From assembly GCF_000699445.3 (NCBI RefSeq), contig NC_067198.1, forward strand, positions 43,765,691-43,829,690: a DNA stretch of 64,000 nt, given 5' to 3'. The position numbers and the translations under genes are program-made. Shown here one piece after another: positions 49,606 to 60,894 of the stretch. The notes beneath the pieces are model-generated. The model ran no database searches. It was not told the DNA's origin and saw nothing but the letters and a program-made list of their open reading frames with translations. This DNA comes from Schistosoma haematobium. Its lineage: Eukaryota > Platyhelminthes > Trematoda > Strigeidida > Schistosomatidae. Each line of letters begins with the position of its first letter. Within the stretch, counting starts at the first letter, position 1.

Positions 49606-49717
49606 ATGATATCACAACTGGTCATAGTCAACGTTGCTGTACTTCTCTTATGCACATTCAATATGATGAATGTTGAGGGATTCGAATTTTCAGCACCAAT
49701 AAAATTTGATGATTCTG
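49606..49717 (+). CDS. Gene C exon 1: signal peptide (diverged paralogue)
   Basis: 112 nt, phase-1 gtaagt donor. Product begins MISQLVIVNVAVLLLCTF, then NMMNVEG and FEFSAPIKFDDSG. It differs from gene A at several residues, including loss of the small residue at the likely cleavage site (A to G). Joins exon 2 at 50462-50615 through a 744-bp intron that lacks the RTE fragment seen in A and B. Intron and flanking sequences are alignable with A but clearly diverged, so this copy predates the recent amplification. Candidate last exon at 52800-52912. Confidence 0.75.
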
Positions 49718-50461
49718 GTAAGTGTTTTATTTGTAATAAATTTTAGTATTAGCAGTTGACATGCACCGATTGAATTCATTTCAGTTTTAGTGAGTATAGG
49801 TATTTATAAACAGCTGTACGAAGAAGATACTCTATATCTTTCAACTACAGAACAACCTCACTTGTGAGAGGAGAAGCCAATTATCAGTTGAGGGGACTAG
49901 AGAATGAGGCCGTAGGTCGATTGCACACACTGGAGAAACCCGTAATCTTGATCATGAAGTGGGCCTTAACTTGACATTCTCAATGCAACATGAGAAGAGG
50001 CATACTGAAGAATATAATGAGTCAGGAACTGGAGGCAAACATCACGCGCTTGAATAGGACTACAGAATGACTGTAAAAAAGAGTCGAGCTCAGCATTATT
50101 CGGAGATGCCTGATCAGCAGTTTATATTGCACGAGGTGTGGCATGTCCGAATAAGCGACTACGAATTCTGTCGATAGTAAGCAACACAGGATGACGCATG
50201 ATCACTAATTACAAATATCAAAGAGGACATTTTGATGTGCTGATTCTTGAATCTGCAAACCTAAATTTTATTATTGTTATTGTTGTTGTTAATTAATCTG
50301 GAACCAAATATTGATTTATCGCATAAACGATTTTTTAGTTACCTTTAGTGCACAATTGACATTTATTTGAACTCAATCTGTTTAATTTGACTCATACTGT
50401 ATCGGAACTCCAATATTAACTAACAAGTTGATATTGTGTATATCATAATTTCTCTATTTAG

Positions 50462-50615
50462 GAGAGATGTACATTGATTTGAACAATTTGAATATTTCGT
50501 TAAGCTCAGATTATGAATTTACAGCAAGTGATGGAGACTGTACAAAAACGATTTCTCTGAAACCGCCAACTGACGAAGAGCAACTATTTAAAACAGGTCT
50601 CCGTTCTGGATCTTT
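50462..50615 (+). CDS. Gene C exon 2
   Basis: 154 nt, ctatttag acceptor and gtaagt donor, same phases as gene A. Encodes GEMYIDLNNLNISLSSD, then ASDGDCTKTISL and PPTDEEQLFKTGLRSGS. The NISLSS core and the Cys are kept. Conserved length and frame despite many substitutions argue for past selection on protein. Confidence 0.75.
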
Positions 50616-50689
50616 GTAAGTTTGAAACGTGATACAAATTGAGTTAATAATTCAATTGTTCCCTAATCACGACAGCATCATTATCTTAC

Positions 50690-51605
50690 TCGGTAGATAG
50701 ACTGACCAACGGTGATTCGTAACGTAACGAATCGGTCTGTGCTCGACCAATCGTTACAAAATCTAGTCTGTTGATCTCTAATTTAGGCGTCTACTGAAAC
50801 TTTCACTTGGTACAGTAACACTAATGTGAAAACGTTTCCTCGAACTGAGGGCAGTGTAGTGCCTCTGTAATTCTCACATTTGCTCATTCTTGGTGATTGA
50901 CTTGCCTTGATTGTCTTTGACCGGTGGCTATTGATCCAGATGTTTCTGCTTCTAATGCTCCTCTTCAATTGTTGGTTTGCTAATGTGTATCCATCATGTG
51001 CCTTAACTTCCCCTTTTCTTGTTCGGCTGTTGTTAATTGCTGTCTTCTTCTCCCCTCCTTGAATCCTGTCCAGGGTTTGCAAAACCCCCCATTCCCCATG
51101 ATGAAATTTCTTGAGGCCTGGAACCTACTGACACGTTGAAGTTAATGCTTCTTTGATCCTTTCTTAATAGTCTCCAATAGTAGTTTCTCCTTCCTTCAGT
51201 ACATTTTCCAAAGCTTGGAACCTGTTGTTAGGTGTTATGATGAGTTCGTTGAGTTCGTCTGTATGTCGAAGAAAGTCTGTATTGAACCTTCGTAATGCTG
51301 TTTTTCTAGCTTCACAGTGCTTCATTAGCCTCCGTTTCATCATGGCGACCACCAGTTGAGGGTGATCCGAAATTGTCTCCGCTCCTCTCCTGCTTCTTAT
51401 TTCTTCTATTGACCTCTTGAATCGTCACTGACGCTAATATGATTGATCCGGTTCTGTGCAAACAGATCCGATAAGATTCATGTAGCCTTGTGTATGCGTT
51501 TGAGGAAGAATACAGTGCCATGAATAGTCATTCTTTTGATGGCGGACAAGGGGGCATATCTCTCACTATTGTCGTTTCTCTCCCAGTCCATGTTGTCCCA
51601 ATTTC
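50690..51605 (-). pseudogene. RTE relic in intron 2 of gene C
   Basis: Minus-strand RTE remnants: endonuclease end (HKATWI and CSHRTGSIILASVTIQ-like), middle region (RFNTDFLRHTDELNE, NRFQALENVLKEGETT), INNSRTRKGEVKAHDGYT, KRSIRSR, then directly KCENYRGTTLPSV and RDQQTRFCNDWSSTD of the RT. A deletion joins KRSIRSR to the RT. Same place and orientation as in A and B, but with different deletions. Confidence 0.85.
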
Positions 51606-52799
51606 TCCAAATGAATAAGTATTCGTAAGAATATTGTCATATTATAAATAAAAGCACTAGTTGAGTTACATCATATATTCACGTTTTAATTGTTCACTTT
51701 CTGATAAATTTGATTTTCCACAAATATTTCCAGTGTTACAAAAAGATGAAGTGTATTTCGTAACAAATACAATCCAACTTCGAAGTTATAAGTTCATCTG
51801 AAATCCCAAAATTCACTGTTGTGGTGTGTGATGTTCGAAATCTGATTGACAAACACGTAGTTTGTCGAAATGTGCTGGCATTAGATTTATTGATCTGCAT
51901 CATTTTATTATTGCGAATGAGCATCTGTATGTTGTTTAATGATGCAAAAGCTTTATAGCAGATGATTTATCGAAGGTTCCAGGATACTCAGATGAAACTT
52001 TTCACTATATGGTCGGTGACAACAGATAACCTGTACGTATGTACACCCCATTGGCACTAAGATATCACGTCGTCAGACCAAAGTCCAGAATAGTAGAGGT
52101 AGTAACAGTATCAGTGGTAATAGGAAAGATTAGGCGCTGAACATGCGACCTCAAAAGAAAATACCAATTAATGAAGTAAAATCACAAAAACAGGTCATGA
52201 GAAATTTCGAGTCTCAGAATCTGGTAAAGCATTATGAGAGGATGCACAGACGCTACAGCATGAAAATTTCAGCCTTGTCATCTAAAGTCTCTAACCATTG
52301 GTTGCGATAATCACGTGAGGTTTAATCCGTTATTCTATACCTATTAACATGACCAAGTCCGAATGTCAGTGGCAGGATGGGCCGAAGTTAAGTGATGGTC
52401 TGGCCGACCCTGGATTTCTTCCAGCCTTCTCTTGCGTCAAAGAGCGTCCACCATCGAGGTAGGCGATGGTTGGGCATACGTAACACTTGTTCAACCACCT
52501 CAGTTGATGACGATTTACTGCCTCACCAACTCATTTCCCAACTTCACCTATTACTTCATTCTCAACTCGGAGACTTTTTACAATGTGGTTCCCAAATACA
52601 CAAGCAACCATTCGTAGAGATCCAGGATCGGAAATGAGAACTCCAAGAGCATACCATACTCTTTGAAGCCACCTGTCAGCTGAACAAAAACTATTTTCCA
52701 TTCCATATTCTTAATGGAAATTCCAATGCTTTGATGTAAAGAAAACAGAGTAATGAAGCGAACTACACTCCGTACTTATGTTTTTGCTCATCATTTTAG
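51606..52799. other. Intron 2 remainder of gene C
   Basis: 51620-51860 aligns with 5750-5960 of unit 1. From 52000 on, no homology to the array. Around 52380-52650 is GC-richer sequence with overlapping open frames and the look of a decayed repeat; no domain recognised. Confidence 0.4.
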
Positions 52800-52912
52800 C
52801 ATATGCACAAGATGGTTCCTTAATCGAGAACGTTACATTGGCAAAAGAACTGAGTGTCTCTGGTCTGATCTACTCTTCTAACTACGAATTCCATGAAAAA
52901 GATTCTGAATAA
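52800..52912 (+). CDS. Gene C candidate last exon
   Basis: After tcattttag a 36-codon frame begins YAQDGSLIENVTLAKELSVS and ends with TAA at 52910-52912. ENVT is a glycosylation sequon. The first 15 bases and frame match the candidate last exon of A and B; the C-terminus is unrelated and shorter. An AATAAA (52908-52913) overlaps the stop codon. Entry phase 1 does not match the phase-2 end of exon 2, as in A and B. Confidence 0.45.
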
Positions 52913-52913
52913 A

Positions 52914-54159
52914 TTGTAGCATTTGGCACTATTTGTTTTGTTTTCAAATTTTCTTGATCATTCGTTATGATTCGAAAATAGGTGTTTAACAGATGTGATT
53001 AAGCGACTGTTGGCTGAAACAAAACTATTTGTTCCAGCCAGATTTCAAGTAAAATGAATAATTGCTTCGATTTGTTCGTGTAGTATATGTGCTTAACGAT
53101 GATGGTTAGTAAGATGTATCCTGGAGTTTAAAATGACTGATATGTCTTGTAGAATCGACGTTCATATTATATACTATCTAATTATTAATTGACGAGGAAG
53201 AAGGTCACGGCATTCATGGTAACGATTCAATTTGCACATAGCATTCACAAAACCCGTTACGTAACTAACTTCCATTAAACATTAGTGCAAATTACTAGTA
53301 CTCTGAATTTATCTCATTGGTCTGAGGTATTATCAACCGTTTGTTGTATTAAAATGGCTGGCAGCTTTTCAGTTATGTTTCAATGGCTCCATCTCACTGT
53401 TAATTATGATTATTGATTTGATCATAAATACTTCTTAGATTCCGATCGGTAATTTTTCGATGTAAATTTATTTATACAGTCATTTGGATTCTTGAAAATT
53501 TAAGCAAACAGTGTTGATTTCATAAGACACGTTGTAGATAAATGTTATCAAGTCTTGTTTCAGGCTCATGTTATTCTACTACATCATACACGTTCACGAA
53601 CATCCTGTTAAACTGGCGTAACACTCAATAAATATGTGACTATGAATCTGGTCATTTTTGTTCTATTGAATACACCTTATTAATCCAAATCGACAATTCT
53701 GGGTCTTTTCGCCATCCACATTTTCAAATCTGTCCAAATGCATGTATCTGTTTGACTTCTTCCATAACACTTCAGACTATCTATCAAAGCAGGCAATCAT
53801 TCTTTCATCAATGAGCGAAAATATGTTCTAAGCATTTATTCATACATCTCAAAATCTTTGTATGTTGTAAGCTGGGTCTACTGTAGTGAGATTGTTTCAA
53901 AAATAATATCCCACTCATCGTTCTTAAGTCATCCTCTACATCACACGTTGGACAAATGTCCCACAAAAGGTGTCCTATCCGATCAATAATATGACATTTT
54001 CGGGATAATGTACAGGTAACATCCAAACACTGAAATCTACAACAAAGGAAATAATTGACGACTGTTCGTTCAATGCCAATCAACCAAGCGAAATGACCTG
54101 CAACTGCTGTCATTTGTTCGAGTCTCACGGTTGATGTTCACATCATTACACAAGTCACT
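52914..54159. other. No assigned feature
   Basis: AT-rich DNA between genes C and D. A 106-codon minus-strand frame (54128-53808) has several Cys but no recognisable motif or splice context; it was not called as a gene. Confidence 0.4.
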
Positions 54160-54345
54160 GGTTATTTCAACTCAGTGGCCATGTGGATAAACCGGTGATG
54201 GTGTTTGGAGAGAACGCTACTGGTTTCGATTTCTAGAGTGCACATCAAATCTGGAATGGTGAGACATGCAGCTGACGAATCCCAAACCAGAAGAAGCGTG
54301 CTTCCCGGACTCCACTACTACTCACCATCCACTTGTTAAAATGCT
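54160..54345 (+). repeat. Sm-alpha-like SINE with decayed hammerhead
   Basis: Contains gctactggtttcgatttctagagtgcacatc (B-box-like), then CAGCTGACGA (54270-54279), a weak stem, GAAG in place of GAAA, and a cttcccggactccactactactcaccatcca tail typical of the family. The core is broken. Confidence 0.65.
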
Positions 54346-54390
54346 TATGACTTACTAACGACATCTAGGAAATACACAAAAGATGAATGA

Positions 54391-54392
<2 letters not shown>

Positions 54393-54431
<39 letters not shown>
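54393..54431. repeat. (TA)n microsatellite
   Basis: About 38 bases of alternating A and T, ending at ataagagg. Confidence 0.9.
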
Positions 54432-54433
<2 letters not shown>

Positions 54434-55738
54434 AGGCTCTGATGGTACACCTTTTCAACCTCAATATGCAAAAGTTTTATGTCACTCATTCATATCTCCA
54501 TGGTTTCGACCTTCATTCTTGACTGCCACTTTCGAAAAAAGTCTGGTTCTTCTATAAACTTCACAAATAAATTAAGCAAACATTTTTCCTGTTTATTTTC
54601 TATGTCATTTATACTCATACTACCTCCTAAGGATTACATTGTTTTAAGAACGTTTGTATAAATTTGGATGGCTTTGTAAGTATTATTCTCTTTTTTGCAA
54701 ATTACTGTGGGATAAATTGATACAAATGCAATCGTGCAGATTGAGTAAGTGACACTATAAAGAAGAAACGTTTCTTCACGGAACTGTATTCATTTAAATG
54801 TAAGTTGATAGCTGTTAGACCAGTAAATTATTTGTGATGCCACTGGCCTCTTATAGAGTTGATTTACTGAGACTTGACCGATCACTGAGTTTGACTAATC
54901 TCATGTTTAATTGACGTTACTTGATTTGAAGTTCTAACTCCTTAAACTGTGAAACTGGTGACGTTTTTTACAATCATTCTAGTGATGCATCACTTCTCTC
55001 ATGACTACATGGACTCCTTGTTGGTAAATATCAACGAACATGAAGCTTACGTCTGACGATTTTTCTCAATTACCGCCAACTACTTAAAGTTACAACATAC
55101 TCCGTACGACATAAAGTCACATGGACTAATTACCACACTACGACGTGGAATGTAATCATCGACCAGTACTCCAACGACTGGCCAGGCATGACATCGTTCA
55201 CTAATCATTGATCAATCATTATTCATTGATTTCTCGTTGTAGCTGATGATAGATAGATAGATAAAGATGGTATTGTAGCGGTAAATAAATCCTCAAAATA
55301 AATAGCCCTGTAAGTTTTCGACATTGGGTGCTGACCATATGTTTTAGTTGACTCATCTAGCTGAAGGCGCTTGGTCAGGCATCCGCACCAGATCACGTGT
55401 GGTAACGCCGTGCTCAACATCAACCGCAATCGCTAGCCAGATTAGATCAGAGAATTCCGATATATTGATCATCGCCAAATATACTCTTCCGATCTCCTCA
55501 ACTCTGTCTTTTGATTTCTCTGGGTGGGAACGAATCATATTAGAAGGTGTTACTGGTAGAAGCGTTGTCAAACACTGAATACCTGTGTCATCCTTCAGTA
55601 TCATGGTCATTCAACTAATTTGCAATGTCAGAATGGTTTCTATTTTGTTCTTTGATATGACCACTTTATCATATGTGCGGTATAAATGCATTTATCACTC
55701 ATTTTCATAGATTATGTTTCTCATATTTAAGAACTTAC
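54432..55738. other. Downstream side of gene D; no exon found
   Basis: Holds a short GATA repeat (55246-55264) and a repeat-like region at 55330-55610 with overlapping open frames on both strands. No counterpart of the candidate last exon was found on the minus strand. Confidence 0.4.
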
Positions 55739-55892
55739 CTAGAACCTTCACGATATCTAGTTTGAGTTGTCATTTCTTCTTCACTTGGTGATGCTTAAAA
55801 AATTGTAGTAGTACAATGTCTGTTCTCCATTTTCAATATGCGATTAGAGTCGAGTGAAATATTTACTTCGTCCATAGTAACATACATCTCTC
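55739..55892 (-). pseudogene. Gene D exon 2 with in-frame stop (minus strand)
   Basis: 154 nt, same length as in A, B and C, between an aaactgtag acceptor and a gtaagtt donor. Translation: GEMYVTMDEVNISLDSNRIL, then MENRHCTTTIF, a TAA at 55797-55795, and after it SPSEEEMTTQTRYREGS, which still aligns with PPTEEEKDSKRGRRSG of gene A. The NIS sequon and Cys are at the same positions. The stop falls at residue 70, where A has Leu. Either a recent pseudogene or a copy that makes a truncated peptide. Confidence 0.75.
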
Positions 55893-56149
55893 CTACAGTT
55901 TAGAAAACAGTAAACTATGAATAGTGAGGCTACAAAGTAACACATGTTGATTGAATTGTGAATCATATCACAAATCTACTCGAATAGTGAGAATATAGAT
56001 TCGTACTTGATTACACGGATATTTTACCAGCTACAGTAACCGAACCTAGTTATTAAGATGGAATATTAAGACTAAAATGTTTAGAAATAGTTTTTAAAAA
56101 TGAAAAATGGACTGTGAATTAAGGCTTAGATCGATGAACCTACTATCAC

Positions 56150-56186
56150 AACTACCATCACTACTACTACTACTACAACTACTACT
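56150..56186. repeat. (CTA)n microsatellite in intron 1 of gene D
   Basis: Short CTA/CAA-rich trinucleotide run; a second one is at 56455-56500. Confidence 0.8.
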
Positions 56187-56454
56187 GTGGTGGATGGTGA
56201 TTTGATGAAGAAAAACAGTTTATTGTTTTATTCAGAATCACACAGTGACTTTGTAAAATATGAAAATGTTACATTTGATAAATCACTTGCATATATTCCT
56301 TCAATTGGCCTTTACACACTCCATCATTCTTTCTATCCTGTTACTATTTCGACTACTCTTCGTTTTCCTTCCTCTTCTCTTCACCTCACTGTTTAAATAG
56401 TAGGTATTCTACTTCCGATTCCTACTATCTACTAATTATGTGTGTCCGTGCATA

Positions 56455-56500
56455 CCACACTACCACACTACTACTACTACTACTACTTCTACTACCAACA
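56455..56500. repeat. (CTA)n microsatellite in intron 1 of gene D
   Basis: Seven or so CTA repeats with flanking variants. On the minus strand it reads as a Val-rich tail in an open frame that runs past the exon-1 donor. Confidence 0.8.
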
Positions 56501-56551
56501 ATAGCAATATTAATGATAAGTATATTAATAATGAATAAGTAATACACATAC

Positions 56552-56663
56552 CTGTCTCGTCAAACTCAATTGGTACTGCAAATGTGGCTGATTCAATTTT
56601 CATTATGCCTAATGTGCATAAAATCACTACAGCAATATACAATTTGAACATGTGGGATATCAT
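56552..56663 (-). CDS. Gene D exon 1: signal peptide (inverted paralogue)
   Basis: 112 nt on the minus strand, ending in a phase-1 gtatgt donor. Product begins MISHMFKLYIAVVILCTLG, then IMKIESATFAVPIEFDETG; the last part aligns with FRFSAPIKFDDSG of gene A. The leader caactgtaggaATG matches the A/B/C leader. Likely cleavage after IESA. Paired with exon 2 at 55892-55739 (intron 659 bp). Clearly homologous but the most diverged member, and in opposite orientation to A, B and C. Confidence 0.75.
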
Positions 56664-57169
56664 TCCTACAGTTGATATTAATAGTAGAAAGCATCACACT
56701 ATGACTGACATTTTCATGAAAATAAGCTAATATTAAATCATCTCTGTACAAAACTAACCTAATTTAATACACCACTTGATCATGTTGATTTGATGTTCTT
56801 AATGCTGAATATCGGTACAAAAATGATCTCTATTTCCTAGCATCAATTTCATCTATATTCACTCATGGTCACTTTGATATTTTCTCATTTATACATATGC
56901 ATATAGTGATTATAATCAGTGGACTGTGTATGATCTACACTAGAGTTATGTAACGACTGAGGAGTCCACTGTTAGGCAAACTTGCATTCACTGTCAAGTT
57001 TACATTTCATGATTTACTCGGGTAAACATTTGGTGCAGTAGACAACGAACCTTGAGTTCTTACATTATTTTATTACGCTTATCATTAATAGTGCAATAGC
57101 ATTTTGTGGCCCGTGGATCTGACTCCTACATCGTACTAATGTTTGTTATCGCCTATTCTCGTATATAAT
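56664..57169. other. Upstream flank of gene D; nothing further assigned
   Basis: AT-rich. No TATA element as clear as that of gene C. Confidence 0.4.
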
Positions 57170-57385
57170 CGTCGACTTAAATCACGTTAGTTAACAACGG
57201 AATTAAATAAGTCAAATGACGAGAATTGACCTGTGCATAAATATATTTTGTATATGAAGCGAAGGAAACAGAGCAAAGCAAAATGACACGCAGGGAAGAT
57301 GGCTGGGAAGCCAACCTCATTTTAGTCAAGCGTTACTCAATATTTATAGTCAGACAAAATAAAGCTACAGACATGTGATTAATTG
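57170..57385. repeat. Direct repeat pair, member 1
   Basis: Moderately similar to 59882-60135 in the same orientation (atcgtcgacttaaatc / atcatcgacttacatc; aattaaataagtcaa; gaagcgaag...agc.aaatgac; aaaataa.gctac.gacatgtg). Either a dispersed repeat or the trace of a local duplication of the gene D region. Confidence 0.65.
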
Positions 57386-58185
57386 GATAAGAAGGGCACA
57401 CACATATACGCTCATATAAAAACAGTCAAGATTGATAAGCGAATAAATAACAAGGTCAAAGGATGGCTCGAGTAGAATGAATAAAATGGGATGTCCAAAA
57501 GCTAGAATAAGGTAGATGGGCTTGGCATAATAACTGACACTACAAGTACACCTGTTCGACAATCATCAATACGTACAATTTACCTATTATGTGCAGTTTC
57601 GTAATCTATTTCATTGCGATCGTTGATTCGTAAATTCCATTGATCAGTTTAATATTTTCACATGTTCATAGAATAAAATCTGATGATGATCGTATTGACA
57701 ACATTAGTGTTCGCTCATATGTGTTGTCTTAGTCTTGAATTCAATAAACGAATTCTGGTTTCGTAAGTGGGTTATAATACGTATTACATACATAATACAG
57801 ACACAGAGTATACTGATGAACCAATACACTTGTGTACCTGAAATAAACTTCTTGTAATGCATCTCCTAAACTTCTATGAATTGCCAAGTCAGAAGATAGG
57901 TAAACAAGCTCAGTCGCAGATTACATTTCATTATGAAAATATTACAGAATAACTTACTGCAATTGTCCTATTATTGTTAGAGATATGACTTGGAGGAGTG
58001 AACAATTTATACAGATGAATTGAACGATAAGCCAATGAAAAACCGTTGTATGAGATTACATGTAGGTAATCAACCAAAATGTACCAACATAAAGTACAAA
58101 TTTTACGAAAAAAAACACCAAACAACTCAATGTAACAAAATCTATAATTTAAATAATAAGAGATTTTATTGATCAATGATCGTGC
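57386..58185. other. No assigned feature
   Basis: AT-rich DNA; minus-strand open frames at 57562-57365 and 58293-57931 have no motif, and the latter starts in a SINE-like repeat. Confidence 0.4.
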
Positions 58186-58275
58186 TACTTGGCACTCGTC
58201 AGCAAGATGTACCTGTAATCTTGAAGGAACTGGTGCTCCCTGGCGGATACGATCTCGTGTCACCCAGCTTCTGTA
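58186..58275. repeat. SINE-like tRNA-related fragment
   Basis: Word order ggcactcgtcagcaagatgtacctgtaatcttgaagg...ctccctggcgga.acgatctcgtgtcaccc resembles the tRNA-like head of schistosome SINEs; atgtacctg is shared with 48610-48630. Confidence 0.5.
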
Positions 58276-58290
58276 GTACTGAGATGTAAT

Positions 58291-58521
58291 CACAATTGAT
58301 TGATCACTGGGTGGTGATCAATGTCATGCTTGTCTAGTCCGGGTCCAGGGTTTCCTGTTGACTACCTCCAACTACCATCTAAATCTCAATACATAGTGCC
58401 CGCAATGTCGAGTCACCTAGACTGGTGGCCACATTGCAACATGATCGATAGCATTCGATCTGCACTAATAAGGACTAGACAAGCATGACATTGATCACCA
58501 CCCAGTGATCACTCAATTATG
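58291..58521. repeat. Foldback (MITE-like) element with perfect 40-bp arms
   Basis: 58301-58340 and 58472-58511 are perfect reverse complements (arm begins tgatcactgggtggtgatca). Imperfect pairing extends about 10 bases outward on both sides. The loop is about 130 bases. No protein coded. A non-autonomous DNA element is the simplest reading. Confidence 0.8.
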
Positions 58522-59657
58522 AATGTTTATTTCTTGCAAATTGACATTTACAATATCATTTACACTTAAGTACATCACAATGTGGAGTTTTGGCGGCTGT
58601 AATAATTTTAGTGATTGCATTTATTCGTTGATCTTATCTAGACCTTCATTGCAATCGTGGAAGCACTAGACAACCATTTTTTTCTCAAATACTAACCTGA
58701 TAATCATCATAAAAGTCAAGTACGTCAAGTTGAAAGCAAGACAAAATCTCACAGTTCACATTAATTGGTCTTTTATAGTTCTCTCTACTTATGTCAGTTT
58801 GTGCTAACGTATATTTTAGTGATAAAGTCTAAAATTCAAACAATTTGTTTCCTTTAAATATACTTTAACAAACACATAAAAATAGCTTCTTTTTAAGACA
58901 GTGGAACTTCTCCTATTAATCATTCATGATTATAACTGACAACTGTTTTACCAAGTATTGTTTTCGACATAAAAATAAACTGTGAAAATGACACGTAATA
59001 AAACATGGTACTTTAATCCAGATCTATAATACGCTTGGATCTAATACACTGATTGGTCACCTACACAGATGGAACACAGGTGATCATCTAATGCCGTATT
59101 TAGATAGAAATAATTGACCAGTGTATGTAAAAACAATAATTAATATCTTCATGATCTGATGAATAAGATTTAAGTGTATTTCTGATTTCAATATGTCAAG
59201 CTGTCATAACCATAGATTTAACAAATTAAATGACTGTTTTGATTTAAATGGTTCATTAGTTAATACCAATATAACCCCATGGTCGCTTTCTATTAGACAA
59301 GGTTGCTAACTACATTCATATGCCTCCTTTTTTATCCAGGGGGTTTGAGACCCCCAGTAACCCTAAAAGAACTATAGGTGGAGTTGTACTAATTGATACC
59401 GGAAGATAAATATTTAAATTGAACAAAATAGTAAATTTTATTATCATCAATCATGTAGACATTGGGCTAAATTCTCTTTTATTTGATATAATTATTTTTA
59501 GATTATCCTACTAATACTAACTGGGTTCTCAAACGCAAAAATGAGATTAAACTAAAAGCTGTTGGTTGCTGAGATATACCTATTATTTTGCCTACATATT
59601 TTGTTTAGGAATAGTTTGAATTTCGAAGACTGGTATAATGAAATAGTAGAAACTTAC
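58522..59657. other. No assigned feature
   Basis: AT-rich sequence; no exon recognised on either strand. Confidence 0.4.
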
Positions 59658-59728
59658 ATTCTCTTAAGCTCTCAGTTGCCTCAGAAGTTCCACTTCCGTC
59701 GAAAAACTCAACACAAACGAATATCCGT
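59658..59728 (-). CDS. Candidate 71-nt coding exon (minus strand)
   Basis: A strong acceptor (gctgatttgattttcag) and donor (gtaagttt) bracket 71 nt open in one frame: RIFVCVEFFDGSGTSEATES then LRE. Entry phase 2 and exit phase 1 are exactly what is needed between exon 2 and the candidate last exon of the array gene. It lies on the same strand as gene D but upstream of it, so it would belong to another, unseen copy. No sequence homologue was found in A, B or C, so membership of the family is a hypothesis. Confidence 0.35.
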
Positions 59729-59881
59729 CTGAAAATCAAATCAGCACAATTATTAAAAATAGATGAATTGTTACAGGCAACACAATGTATGTCCCCAAAC
59801 ACATGGGCACACATTTTGCCAAACATTTTAAATGGCCATATCTCTAACTACAGTTATATCTCTTGAAGGATCCCCCATATG

Positions 59882-60135
59882 ATCATCGACTTACATCGCG
59901 TTGATTAATAGTAAAATTAAATAAGTCAAGTACGTGAATGGATGTTTGAGTAGGTTTATTCTGTACACTCATTGATTTGAACAGACAATCATGGGGACGA
60001 AGCGAAGAGAAGGGAGAGAAGCGAAATGACGGGGATTGAAGAAGGCGTGTGAGTGGACCCATCTCCATTTACTCAACGTTAATCAATATTCCTAGTTAGA
60101 AGATAAAATAAGCTACCGACATGTGGTGAGTAGTA
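59882..60135. repeat. Direct repeat pair, member 2
   Basis: See 57170-57385. Includes a purine-rich gaagcgaagagaagggagagaagcg run. Confidence 0.65.
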
Positions 60136-60894
60136 TTAGCAATCAATTCATTGTACGATATGGAGTTCCAACCAATAAAAAATCAAACGAAGCACGTGAA
60201 CAAAACGTATTGTAGAAGGAATTTCTGAATATGTAGGGTGATTATGATTTTAAAATTAATAATAATGTCTTTGAAATTGTGGAGTGATTTAAGTTATACA
60301 TGACGTCAGTGATCTAGAGGTTAAGCATTCACGCACGAGACCCATGATCTTGGTTATGATTGTCTAGTGGGGGACATGAATTTAAACTGCTGGGTAGCCT
60401 CATACTATAATGAAATGGAAGTTCATTTCTTCCAAGATTTAAACAGTAATCAAAATCAGATCATTTAAGAATTTCAGTGGGATTCAACATTATCCACATC
60501 CTCATACTTACTGTAGGAAACAATTTCCCACAGATTCAACTCTAAGCTAATCTCTAGACTGTCGAGTACAGAGTCTTGGTTTAGCCAAAGTCAGAACAAG
60601 TAAGCTATTTGGCTATATAAACTTTATCTGTTTCTAAAACATAAATTAACATCGTTAGCGTACAAACAAACAGTACGGTCTATTATTACAGAGAAAAACA
60701 GAGACAAATAACATACCGAACAGTAGCTAGAGAATAGGAAAAATGAGTCAACAAGCCAAAATTGTTTTACAATGAACATTAAACTGTGATTGGTTAATAA
60801 AGAGATACAGTCGTACAAGGTCAAAAGGAGTTGATGTGGTGGTGGGCGTTTCTCTTATTATTGGTGGGTTCGTCTATCAATCACATTTTACACT
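60136..60894. other. No assigned feature
   Basis: AT-rich; no supported gene. Confidence 0.4.

Noticed and set aside
53808..54128. Minus-strand 106-codon Cys-containing frame as a gene
   Set aside because: No acceptor or donor context, no signal peptide and no family resemblance.
47737..54300. Calling the SINE hammerheads as active ribozymes
   Set aside because: Each copy has at least one change in an essential core base or the GAAA box, and helix I is weak.
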